DNA from: Planctomycetota bacterium
GTDB lineage: Bacteria > Planctomycetota > Planctomycetia > Gemmatales > Gemmataceae
Assembly (NCBI GenBank): GCA_021413735.1
Contig: JAIOPV010000100.1
Span: 1 to 43,898, forward strand
Direction: 5' to 3'
Length of the DNA stretch: 43,898 bases
Part shown: positions 16,752 to 23,569 of the stretch, one piece after another
How positions within the stretch are numbered: position 1 is the first letter of the stretch
Layout: each line of letters opens with the position of its first letter
The notes under the pieces: model-generated
What the model was told of the DNA's origin: nothing
The model's input: only the letters and a program-made list of their open reading frames with translations
Database searches by the model: none
Program-made: the position numbers and the translations under genes

Positions 16752-17666
16752 ATGCCGTTCCCACTGCAGCGAACCCGAGCCGTCGTCGTTCTCACGCTCG
16801 CCGTGGGGCTCCTGTGCCTCCCCGTGGGCTGTGAGACGCTTCACCCGGAGCGGCCCGCCGAACCGGTCGCACGTTCCGCCGATCCCGCACCGCCACCTGC
16901 TCCCGTCATTCCGACGCTTCCAGGCAAGTACGCCACCCGTCGCGGTTGCTGCGTCTTCTATCACGACTTCGAGTTCAGCCCGGACGATCCGCTCCTCGCC
17001 GAACCCGAAAACCTGCCAGATCAGGTCTACAGCGAACTGCGGCTGCCGCCAGGCAACGCGGTCGTGCAGGTGTTCCTGTTCGACACGCAAGCACGGTATG
17101 AGCGGTACATGTTCGATGAACGCTTTGGCCGCTACAAGAACCAGCCGGCACGTCGGGCGTACTTCTTTGCGGAACCTCGCATCGGCGGCGGTGAAGAACT
17201 CAAAATCTATACCTGGATGGGCGACCATCTTCGCACCGATCTTCGCCATGAGTTGACGCACGCTCTGCTCAACGGCGTGCTGAAGCATGTTCCGCTGTGG
17301 CTCGACGAGGGACTTGCCGGTTACTTCGAGTTGCCGCCCGCGAATGACGGCGTGAATCCGCAGCATCTCGACACGCTTCGCCGTGGCCCGTTGTTGCCGG
17401 ACCTCGCCCGCCTGGAGAAGTTCGATCAGGTGAAGCAGATGGAAAAGCCGGAGTATCGCGAAGCGTGGGCGTGGGTACACTTCATGCTGAGGAGTGATCC
17501 CGCCATGCGGAAGGTGCTGCTCGACCATCTGCAGGCGTTGCGGGTGAATCCGAACCCTGGGCCACTGCTTCCGAAACTGCGAGAAGCGACCTCGAATCCG
17601 GATCGCGCTCTCGCGGATCACCTCGCTGGTATAGAGTATCCTCAGAGCCGGTCGCAACCGAAGTGA
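16752..17666 (+). CDS. DUF1570-like HExxH lipoprotein (putative metallopeptidase)
   Basis: The 304-residue protein has a lipoprotein signal peptide ending in the lipobox LPVGC (Cys27), a Pro-rich linker, and a gluzincin-like core. The zinc motif HELTH is at residues 166-170 within TDLRHELTHALLNG, and WLDEGLAGYFE about 20 residues later supplies the third-ligand glutamate. This layout matches DUF1570-type planctomycete peptidase-like proteins. It is probably anchored to a membrane facing the periplasm. The substrate is unknown. coaC follows after 33 nt and may be co-transcribed, but no functional link is evident. Confidence 0.8.
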   Translation: MPFPLQRTRAVVVLTLAVGLLCLPVGCETLHPERPAEPVARSADPAPPPAPVIPTLPGKYATRRGCCVFYHDFEFSPDDPLLAEPENLPDQVYSELRLPPGNAVVQVFLFDTQARYERYMFDERFGRYKNQPARRAYFFAEPRIGGGEELKIYTWMGDHLRTDLRHELTHALLNGVLKHVPLWLDEGLAGYFELPPANDGVNPQHLDTLRRGPLLPDLARLEKFDQVKQMEKPEYREAWAWVHFMLRSDPAMRKVLLDHLQALRVNPNPGPLLPKLREATSNPDRALADHLAGIEYPQSRSQPK

Positions 17667-17699
17667 GCCGGCAATAGAACTCACCAGAGGTAAGCGAGC

Positions 17700-18419
17700 A
17701 TGGCGAACATCCTGCTCGGAGCGACCGGCAGCGTCGCGGCGATTCGTGTTCCCGCCCTTTTCGACGCGCTTGTCGCCAGTGGTCACGCGGTGAAGGTGGT
17801 CGCCACCGACGCCGCGACGTACTTCTTCGATTCATCCACGATTGGACAAGCAAACCCCTCCCCAACCCCTCCCCCAAGGGGAGAGGGGCTAAATCTTGCT
17901 CCCCCTTACTTCCTCGGGAAGGGGGTTGGGGGGTTAGGTTCTGTTTTCCGCGACTCCGACGAGTGGCCTGGCAACCGCTACGAACGCGACGACTCCGTGC
18001 TGCACATCGATCTCCGCAAGTGGGCGGACCTCTTTGCAATCGCGCCGCTCGACGCGAACACCTTGGCGAAGCTCGCTGTCGGGCTGTGTGACAACTGCCT
18101 GACATGCGTCTGGCGAGCGTGGGATATGTCGAAGCCGGTCGTGCTGGCACCGGCCATGAACACGCTGATGTGGCAGCACCCGTTCACGCGACGGCATCTG
18201 AAGTCGATCGCGGCCGATGCTGGTGCCGCACACATTCCGATGCATCTCGACGATCAGCAGCTCATCGCCCAGATCAACGATCGAAGCAAGACGCTGCGGA
18301 TCGTGTCGCCGGTCGTGAAAACGCTGGCGTGTGGCGACGAAGGCATCGGCGCGTTGGCAAGCGTGCCGGACATCGTTGCGGCGATCAACGACGTTCTGAG
18401 CCGTGCCGCTGCGGCGTGA
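17700..18419 (+). CDS. coaC: Phosphopantothenoylcysteine decarboxylase, stand-alone, with repeat insertion
   Basis: This flavoprotein should decarboxylate phosphopantothenoylcysteine to phosphopantetheine in CoA synthesis. Its motifs are ILLGATGSVAAIRVP for FMN binding, HIDLRKWADLFAIAPLDANT, DNCLTCVWRAWD, the PxMNxxMW motif APAMNTLMWQHPFT, and LACGDEGIGALA at the substrate-clamp cysteine. These read closer to the human/plant Hal3-type enzyme than to bacterial Dfp, and no phosphopantothenoylcysteine synthetase domain is attached. Residues about 52-80 (NPSPTPPPRGEGL...) are encoded by a palindromic repeat and have no counterpart in the family; they fall in a loop between the second strand and the VLHIDL helix. 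GAGGTAAG precedes the ATG. Confidence 0.9.
   Translation: MANILLGATGSVAAIRVPALFDALVASGHAVKVVATDAATYFFDSSTIGQANPSPTPPPRGEGLNLAPPYFLGKGVGGLGSVFRDSDEWPGNRYERDDSVLHIDLRKWADLFAIAPLDANTLAKLAVGLCDNCLTCVWRAWDMSKPVVLAPAMNTLMWQHPFTRRHLKSIAADAGAAHIPMHLDDQQLIAQINDRSKTLRIVSPVVKTLACGDEGIGALASVPDIVAAINDVLSRAAAA
17853..17938. repeat. Palindromic element inserted in frame in coaC
   Basis: The ends AACCCCTCCCCAACCCCTCC and GGGAAGGGGGTTGGGGGGTT are imperfect inverted repeats, with a second hairpin (CCCCTCCCCCAAGGGGAGAGGGG) inside. The exact borders are estimated from where similarity to the enzyme family stops and resumes. The frame stays open through it, adding about 29 Pro/Gly-rich residues. Confidence 0.85.
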
Positions 18420-18426
18420 AACCCTT

Positions 18427-18474
18427 CGCCGCTTGCAGCGTAGCGCTCTGAAGAGCGCTACGCCGCAAGCGGCG
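18427..18474. repeat. Long hairpin directly after coaC
   Basis: Arms of 23 bp (CGCCGCTTGCAGCGTAGCGC...) match with one mismatch and a 2-nt loop, eight bases after the coaC stop. There is no T-run after it. It could act as a transcription roadblock or 3'-end stabiliser, or be another member of the mobile palindromes. Confidence 0.85.
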
Positions 18475-18619
18475 AACTGTCATTTCGTGAAGGTTTCGAG
18501 TTCGTGTATTCATTTTGCACAGGCACCATTCCCGGTCCTTGACTGCCTCCGTAACATCATCTACCCGCGTTGGGTCGCCGACGTCCGGCGGACTCTTGGG
18601 GGCTATCGGAGATATCAGG

Positions 18620-18985
18620 ATGAAGGCTCTCTGCTTTGCAGCGTTGACCGTGGCGATGGTGGCATTCGCGGGTAACGTGAAGGCCGAAGAAAAGAACAGC
18701 AAGAACATCGTTGGCGTGTGGATTCTCACCAAGGCTGGCGGCAACCTTCCTGCGGAAAGCACCGTCGAGTTCACCAAGGACGGCAAGCTGGTTGTCGTCG
18801 TGAAGGCCGACAAGGAAATCAAGCTCGAAGGCACCTACAAGCTCGAGAAGGACAAGCTGACCGTCAAAGTGAAGCTCGGCGACGACACCAAGGAAGAAAC
18901 GATGACCGTCAAGAAGTTGACCGACGAAGTTCTCGAAACCGAAGACAAAGACAAGAAGATTGACACGTTCAAGAAGAAGAAGTGA
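18620..18985 (+). CDS. Small secreted protein, TIGR03066-like Gemmata paralogous family, copy 1
   Basis: The 121-residue product has a signal peptide (MKALCFAALTVAMVAFAGNVKAE), then IVGVWILTKAGGNLPAESTVEFTKDGKLVV, repeated charged beta strands (EIKLEGTYKLEKDKLTVKV) and a final DTFKKKK tail. The GxW start and strand series suggest a small lipocalin-like barrel. It matches what I recall of the Gemmata obscuriglobus family TIGR03066; no function is known. The next gene is a clear paralogue with the same layout. The ATG is chosen because signal-peptide sequence starts there and the upstream codons look non-coding. Confidence 0.82.
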   Translation: MKALCFAALTVAMVAFAGNVKAEEKNSKNIVGVWILTKAGGNLPAESTVEFTKDGKLVVVVKADKEIKLEGTYKLEKDKLTVKVKLGDDTKEETMTVKKLTDEVLETEDKDKKIDTFKKKK

Positions 18986-19001
18986 TATCCGAGGTTTCCA
19001 A

Positions 19002-19038
19002 ACGAGCCCGCCCGCTTTTGGGGCGGGCTTTTCTATTT
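19002..19038 (+). terminator. Intrinsic terminator after the first small paralogue
   Basis: A GC-rich stem GCCCGCC with complement GGCGGGC and loop CGCTTTTGG-type bases is followed by TTTTCTATTTT. It lies about 18 nt after the stop, so the two paralogues are separate transcription units. Confidence 0.8.
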
Positions 19039-19125
19039 TCTGTGCCTCCGTAGCATCACCCCGCAACCCGCGTTGTGAGCCGCCGACATCCGGCTGGTCC
19101 GCGTGGGGTTCTCGGAGGAATCGGG

Positions 19126-19494
19126 ATGAAGGTCGTGTGTGCCGCGGCGCTGAGCGTCGTGATGGTGGCATTCGCCGGAACCGCGAAGGCCCAAGACGAC
19201 AACGCCAAGAAACTCGTCGGTGTGTGGATTGTGGACAAGGCCAGTGGTGATCTGCCAGCGGGCAGCAGCGTCGAATTCACCAAAGATGGCAAACTGGCCG
19301 CGGTCATCAAGGCCGACGGAAAGGAAATCAAGTTCGAGGGAACGTACAAGGTTGACAAGGACAAGATCAACGTTGAACTGAAGGTCGAGAGCGAAACCAT
19401 CAAGGAGACGGTGACCATCAAGAAGTTGACCGACGAAGTGCTGGAGCTTGAAGACAAGGACAAGAAGGTGGACACGTTCAAGAAGAAGAAGTGA
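19126..19494 (+). CDS. Small secreted protein, TIGR03066-like Gemmata paralogous family, copy 2
   Basis: The 122-residue paralogue of the preceding gene has a signal peptide MKVVCAAALSVVMVAFAGTAKAQ and KLVGVWIVDKASGDLPAGSSVEFTKDGKLAA. It also has KFEGTYKVDKDKINVEL and the same DTFKKKK tail. GGAGGAA lies about nine bases before the ATG. Similarity to its neighbour also extends about 80 bases upstream of the ATG (CTCCGTA-CATCA, then GCCGAC-TCCGGC, then a G-rich run), so promoter and leader were duplicated with the gene. It is probably periplasmic; function unknown. Confidence 0.82.
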   Translation: MKVVCAAALSVVMVAFAGTAKAQDDNAKKLVGVWIVDKASGDLPAGSSVEFTKDGKLAAVIKADGKEIKFEGTYKVDKDKINVELKVESETIKETVTIKKLTDEVLELEDKDKKVDTFKKKK

Positions 19495-19512
19495 TTCGGA
19501 TTGGTGAACTGA

Positions 19513-19550
19513 ACGCCCCTCGTGCCCCACAACGAGGGGCTTCTTCGTTG
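19513..19550 (+). terminator. Intrinsic terminator after the second small paralogue
   Basis: A stem GCCCCTCGT with complement ACGAGGGGC and a short loop is followed by TTCTTCGTT, about 18 nt after the stop codon. It is moderately T-rich. Confidence 0.65.
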
Positions 19551-19611
19551 AATCGCCGAACCTGATCGGTGGCGGACTCGTCCTTGTCTATTGCGTGAAC
19601 AAATCGTTGAG

Positions 19612-19661
19612 CGTCCGCCCCAGCGGGCGGCGTCTTGGATCGTCGCCCCGCTGGGGCGACC
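19612..19661. repeat. GC-rich imperfect palindrome upstream of the Clp-like gene
   Basis: GTCCGCCCCAGCGGGCGGCG pairs imperfectly with GTCGCCCCGCTGGGGCGACC, and the right arm is itself a hairpin (CGCCCCGCTGGGGCG). It ends about 36 nt before the ATG, in the 5' leader region, and could affect expression or be another dispersed element. Confidence 0.6.
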
Positions 19662-19697
19662 GCTACACAATACCCCCGGTTTTATCCGCGTGTAACT

Positions 19698-22600
19698 ATG
19701 GCTTCCGAGGTCGTGTTCCCGGTTGGGCTGGTGTACCGCAAGGTCGGGCCGGGTGCGGTGCTGGCTGAGGCGCTGTTCTACCCCGAACTCTCGCGTCTCG
19801 CTGCCAACCGTGGCCTCGCCGGAAATGCCACTCGCCGCAATCTCATCGACCTCGTTCCGAAACTGAAGCCCGCCGACCTGATTCGCCGTCGCCGTGCGAC
19901 CGATGCCCGCGAGTTGCCATTCACCCTGATCCTGGAACCGCCGCGTGTCAACGAAGCGTGGCGTGATCCGATCGAACTCACCTTTCACGCTGTCGTGTGG
20001 GATCACCCACGACCGATCACCGAGCCGCCCCAGGTTGGTGTGAAGCCAACGCCGAAACCAGGGGCAGTGCTCGCCCGCGTGGTCGAACTCGGCATCGAAA
20101 TCATCGCCGCCGCGACCGACGATCTCATCGCTGTGCTTCGCCGCGAAACGCTCTCCGCACTTCGACGATTGAACCTGTCGATCAGCCTTCGCACGCTTGG
20201 CCCTGTGCAAACGACGCAGGCATTCGAGATCGAGTGGGCTCAGGTGCCGATGCGAATTCCGACGCTCAAGGACCGAGCGATTCGGGCTGAGGTCGAAGGC
20301 GACACTAACAAGCAGACGCTTCTGCTTCAAATCGCGACGCAACTCAAGGGCAGTGCCGAGCCCGCTTACGAGGCCGACGAGACTGTCGGCGAAGTTGAGA
20401 AAGCACTCACGGCGAACCCGCCGCAAAGCGTGCTGTTGATCGGTCCGAGCGGAGTTGGCAAGACGGCGGCGGTTCGGCAACTCGCTCGCCGATGGGACGC
20501 CGTCAAAGGGAAGCCGCCGATCTTCCTGACGAGTGGCGCGAGAATCGTCGCGGGACAAACCGGCTTTGGCATGTGGGAACAGCGCTGCCAGGATCTCATC
20601 AAGGATGCGTCGAAGCGGCGGGCGGTGCTGCACGTCGGCTCGCTTGTCGAACTGATGGAAGTCGGCAAGAGCGAGCACAACCACACGGGCATCGCGACAT
20701 TCCTGCGACCTGCTATCAACCGTGGCGAGTTGCTGTGCGTTGCAGAAGCGACGCCGGAACAGTTGCCGTTGATCGAGAAGCAAGACCCGCAACTGCTCGA
20801 CGCTTTCCGGCATGTGAGCATTGAGGAACCCGGTGAACAGAAAGGGCAGGCGATCCTCGCGGCGTTCGCCAAGGCTTACGCCATACCCATCGTTGTGAAG
20901 CCTGACGACGAGAAGGAACAGAAAAAGAAGAAGCTGCGTCGGCGAGCGCTCGAACGCGGTAAACGCAAAAAGCCTGCTACTCTCACGCCGACTGAACCAG
21001 CACCCGAACCCGAGAAGCCTCGCACACTTTCCCCCGAAGGTCTCGCAGCCATCGACCGACTTCACCGGCGATATGCGACGTACTCCGCGTACCCGGGCCG
21101 ACCGCTGCGATTCCTGGAGAATCTGCTGCGAGACGGGGCACCAGCCTCACTAACTGACGAAGCCGTTTCGGAGGAAGATGTCTACATCGCGTTCACCCGC
21201 GAGACCGGCTTGCCGCGTTCGGTGATCGATCCTGTTGTGCCGCTCGAAGTGGGCGAAACGCACAAGTGGTTCTCGTCGCGGGTCGTGGGTCAGGCCGACG
21301 CGGTGAACCTTGTGGTCGATCTGCTCGCGACCGTGAAGGCCGGGCTAACGCGACCCAACCGCCCGATTGCGTCGCTGCTGTTCATCGGTCCCACGGGCGT
21401 CGGCAAAACCGAGATGGCGAAGGCACTCGCGGAGTTCCTGTTCGGCTCGAAGGATCGGCTCACACGCTTCGACATGAGCGAATACGCCGACCCGGTTTCG
21501 GTGCGACGGCTCATCGGCGGCGTGTTTGGCAGCGAAGGCTTGCTCACCGCGAAAGTACGAGAACAGCCGTTCTCGGTGCTGCTTCTTGATGAAGTGGAAA
21601 AGGCCGACGCGTCGTTCTTCGACTTGCTTTTGCAGGCGTTGGGCGAAGCCAGGCTCACCGACGCGGGCGGTCGGCTCGCCGACTTCCGCAACACGGTCGT
21701 GATTCTCACGTCGAACCTCGGAGCCGAATCGTATCGTCGCGGCTCAAGCGGCTTCGTGTCATCGGTACCGAATGCGACCGAGGCCGTGGGTCACTTCACG
21801 CGGGCCGTGGAGCAGTTCTTGCGACCCGAGATGTTCAACCGACTTGACCGCGTGGTGCCGTTCAGTCCGCTCGGGGCGTCAACCATTCGCCGCATCGCCG
21901 ACCGCGAATGGCAGAAGGTGCTGAACCGCGACGGGGTGCGTTTCCGCGAAGTGAAGATGACCACTTCACCCGGGTTGCTCGACCACCTCTCGGAGGTTGG
22001 GTTTGACCCACGGTATGGGGCGCGACCCCTGAAGCGAGCAATGGAACGGGAACTGCTCGCGCCGCTCGCTCGCCAGATGAACCGACACCCCGGTGATATT
22101 CCGCTGACGGTCGATGTCGGCGTCGATGCGGGGAAGCCAGATGTGACGGTGCGGCCAGTCCAAGGGCCGCGTGGTCGCTCGAATCGCGAACCGACCGGCC
22201 CCGCTGGGAAGCTCGCGGCAGCGGCACAAGTCATGCGTCGCTGGCACCAGCTTGTTGGCACGTCGTCTACGGTTCGCGAACTCGACAACGAGGTGTATCA
22301 GCTTGCGCTCGAAGAACAGCGAATCTACCTGAAGCAGCAACGCGGGAAGAAGCTCAACCAGCCAGACACGGATGCCCTCGCACGCCTCGGCCGCCTGCGC
22401 GAAATCGCCGACGAAGTGAAGCGTCAGCACACGGCAGCGGTCACGCTCGAAAACGACACCGTGATCGCGTTCCACGATGGGTTCGAGCCGACGGAAGAAT
22501 TGTCGAAGCGCCTCACGGAAGGAAGCCGCGACTGGGATCGGTTGCTGTTGCGTCTGTACTCGCTGAATGCGCCTACAAACGATAGCGTGACGCTCGCTCT

Positions 22601-23267
22601 GTTCGCGGAACACGGCACGCACCTGACCGAACTCGCTTCGGCGTATCGAGCGGTCGCGAACGCGGCCGGATTGCACGTGCAGATGGTTCGCTACGATTTG
22701 CCGAACGACCGCACGGACACGACGCCGCCGAATTTCGCCGCAATCGCCACGCCGAGCATCAACCCGAACGACGAGCCGACTCGCGAGACGGAGCTGCCGC
22801 CAACCGCTTGGTTGAACAATCGGCTGTTCCAGGTGAACCCCGGCCCAACGAAACTACTTCTCACGCGGAAGAATCTCGATCCGGCGATGACGAATCAGTA
22901 CCACGTCGAGGGCACGCTCGGACTGGCGATCATGATCTATGGCAGCGGGGCACACGTTCGTTTTTGGGGCGAGGCGGGACTGCACGCAATCACCACGCCA
23001 GACGATCCCACGCCAGGAAATCCGAACGTGTTGGCGTTCGTGTCGTCGGAGACACTCGCGGCATACTGCCCACCGGAATCGGTCGTTCGGCGGGGTTTGT
23101 TGAAGGATCGCACGCTGCGTCGGGAGTACGACATCGGCAAGGGCACGATGCGTGACTTCACGCTGGATCGCACCTGGACGGCGTTGCACGGCCACTTCTC
23201 GAACTGGCTCGAACCAGCGATTTCCGCGAACATGCGTCTGCGGATGCTGAAGCTGATCGTGGAGTGA
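19698..23267 (+). CDS. Clp/Hsp100-like double-AAA+ ATPase with release-factor-like C-terminus
   Basis: The protein has 1189 residues. Residues 1-235 form a novel beta-rich N-domain, not the Clp N repeat. AAA+ module 1 has Walker A GPSGVGKT (249-256), but the position of Walker B reads VLHVGSLVEL (310-319) where ClpB has ILFIDELH, so both acids are lost. Module 2 is intact: GPTGVGKT (564-571), VLLLDEVEKAD with Asp631-Glu632, ILTSNLG, and the C-terminal sensor GFDPRYGARPLKRA. Residues about 830-1189 have helices, then SVTLALFAEHGTHLTELASA, GSGAHVRFWGEAGLHAI (1082-1098) and REYDIGKGTMRDF. These resemble the PCRF and last domains of RF1/RF2 without a GGQ domain. It is likely a cytoplasmic unfoldase; the partner is unknown. 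Confidence 0.85.
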   Translation: MASEVVFPVGLVYRKVGPGAVLAEALFYPELSRLAANRGLAGNATRRNLIDLVPKLKPADLIRRRRATDARELPFTLILEPPRVNEAWRDPIELTFHAVVWDHPRPITEPPQVGVKPTPKPGAVLARVVELGIEIIAAATDDLIAVLRRETLSALRRLNLSISLRTLGPVQTTQAFEIEWAQVPMRIPTLKDRAIRAEVEGDTNKQTLLLQIATQLKGSAEPAYEADETVGEVEKALTANPPQSVLLIGPSGVGKTAAVRQLARRWDAVKGKPPIFLTSGARIVAGQTGFGMWEQRCQDLIKDASKRRAVLHVGSLVELMEVGKSEHNHTGIATFLRPAINRGELLCVAEATPEQLPLIEKQDPQLLDAFRHVSIEEPGEQKGQAILAAFAKAYAIPIVVKPDDEKEQKKKKLRRRALERGKRKKPATLTPTEPAPEPEKPRTLSPEGLAAIDRLHRRYATYSAYPGRPLRFLENLLRDGAPASLTDEAVSEEDVYIAFTRETGLPRSVIDPVVPLEVGETHKWFSSRVVGQADAVNLVVDLLATVKAGLTRPNRPIASLLFIGPTGVGKTEMAKALAEFLFGSKDRLTRFDMSEYADPVSVRRLIGGVFGSEGLLTAKVREQPFSVLLLDEVEKADASFFDLLLQALGEARLTDAGGRLADFRNTVVILTSNLGAESYRRGSSGFVSSVPNATEAVGHFTRAVEQFLRPEMFNRLDRVVPFSPLGASTIRRIADREWQKVLNRDGVRFREVKMTTSPGLLDHLSEVGFDPRYGARPLKRAMERELLAPLARQMNRHPGDIPLTVDVGVDAGKPDVTVRPVQGPRGRSNREPTGPAGKLAAAAQVMRRWHQLVGTSSTVRELDNEVYQLALEEQRIYLKQQRGKKLNQPDTDALARLGRLREIADEVKRQHTAAVTLENDTVIAFHDGFEPTEELSKRLTEGSRDWDRLLLRLYSLNAPTNDSVTLALFAEHGTHLTELASAYRAVANAAGLHVQMVRYDLPNDRTDTTPPNFAAIATPSINPNDEPTRETELPPTAWLNNRLFQVNPGPTKLLLTRKNLDPAMTNQYHVEGTLGLAIMIYGSGAHVRFWGEAGLHAITTPDDPTPGNPNVLAFVSSETLAAYCPPESVVRRGLLKDRTLRREYDIGKGTMRDFTLDRTWTALHGHFSNWLEPAISANMRLRMLKLIVE

Positions 23268-23569
23268 GAGCCAGAGAATACAGAAGAATAAGCCGCACGA
23301 TCGAAACCCGATAAAGACTCGATCCAGACAAAAGCAAGAGAGACATTGTTCAAAGACACAGAGCACAAGGTCTTCAACACTGGCTCTTTGTTTTCGGCTT
23401 TGATCGGGTTTTCATCGGGTTTTGATCGTGCGGCGATTTTTGCCTTTTGTCTGATCCTGCGTTTATCCGCGGGGTTTCATCCTGCGTCATCCGTGTTCCG
23501 TTTTGATTCGCAATGCTTGTGTTACCTCGCGGTCGTGGGATAATGCGGTTCCCACCGGAGTGCCTCTCC
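23268..23569. other. Intergenic region with a distant inverted repeat
   Basis: No gene is supported in these 302 bases. GCCGCACGATCGAAACCCGA(T) at 23292-23312 is matched in reverse complement at 23414-23434 with one mismatch, about 100 nt apart. The space between is AT-richer than its surroundings and carries ACACAGAGCACAAGG. After it, TCCTGCGTTTATCCGCGGGG and TCATCCTGCGTCATCCGTGT look like a short degenerate repeat. This is probably a decayed dispersed element. Confidence 0.6.

Noticed and set aside
16308..17256. Plus-strand open frame bridging kinase and peptidase genes
   Set aside because: It is a shadow frame crossing a palindrome, rich in Arg/Ser, with no motif.
19056..21065. 669-codon minus-strand open frame
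   Set aside because: It runs antisense to the small paralogues and the Clp-like gene, includes an intergenic terminator and has no domain.
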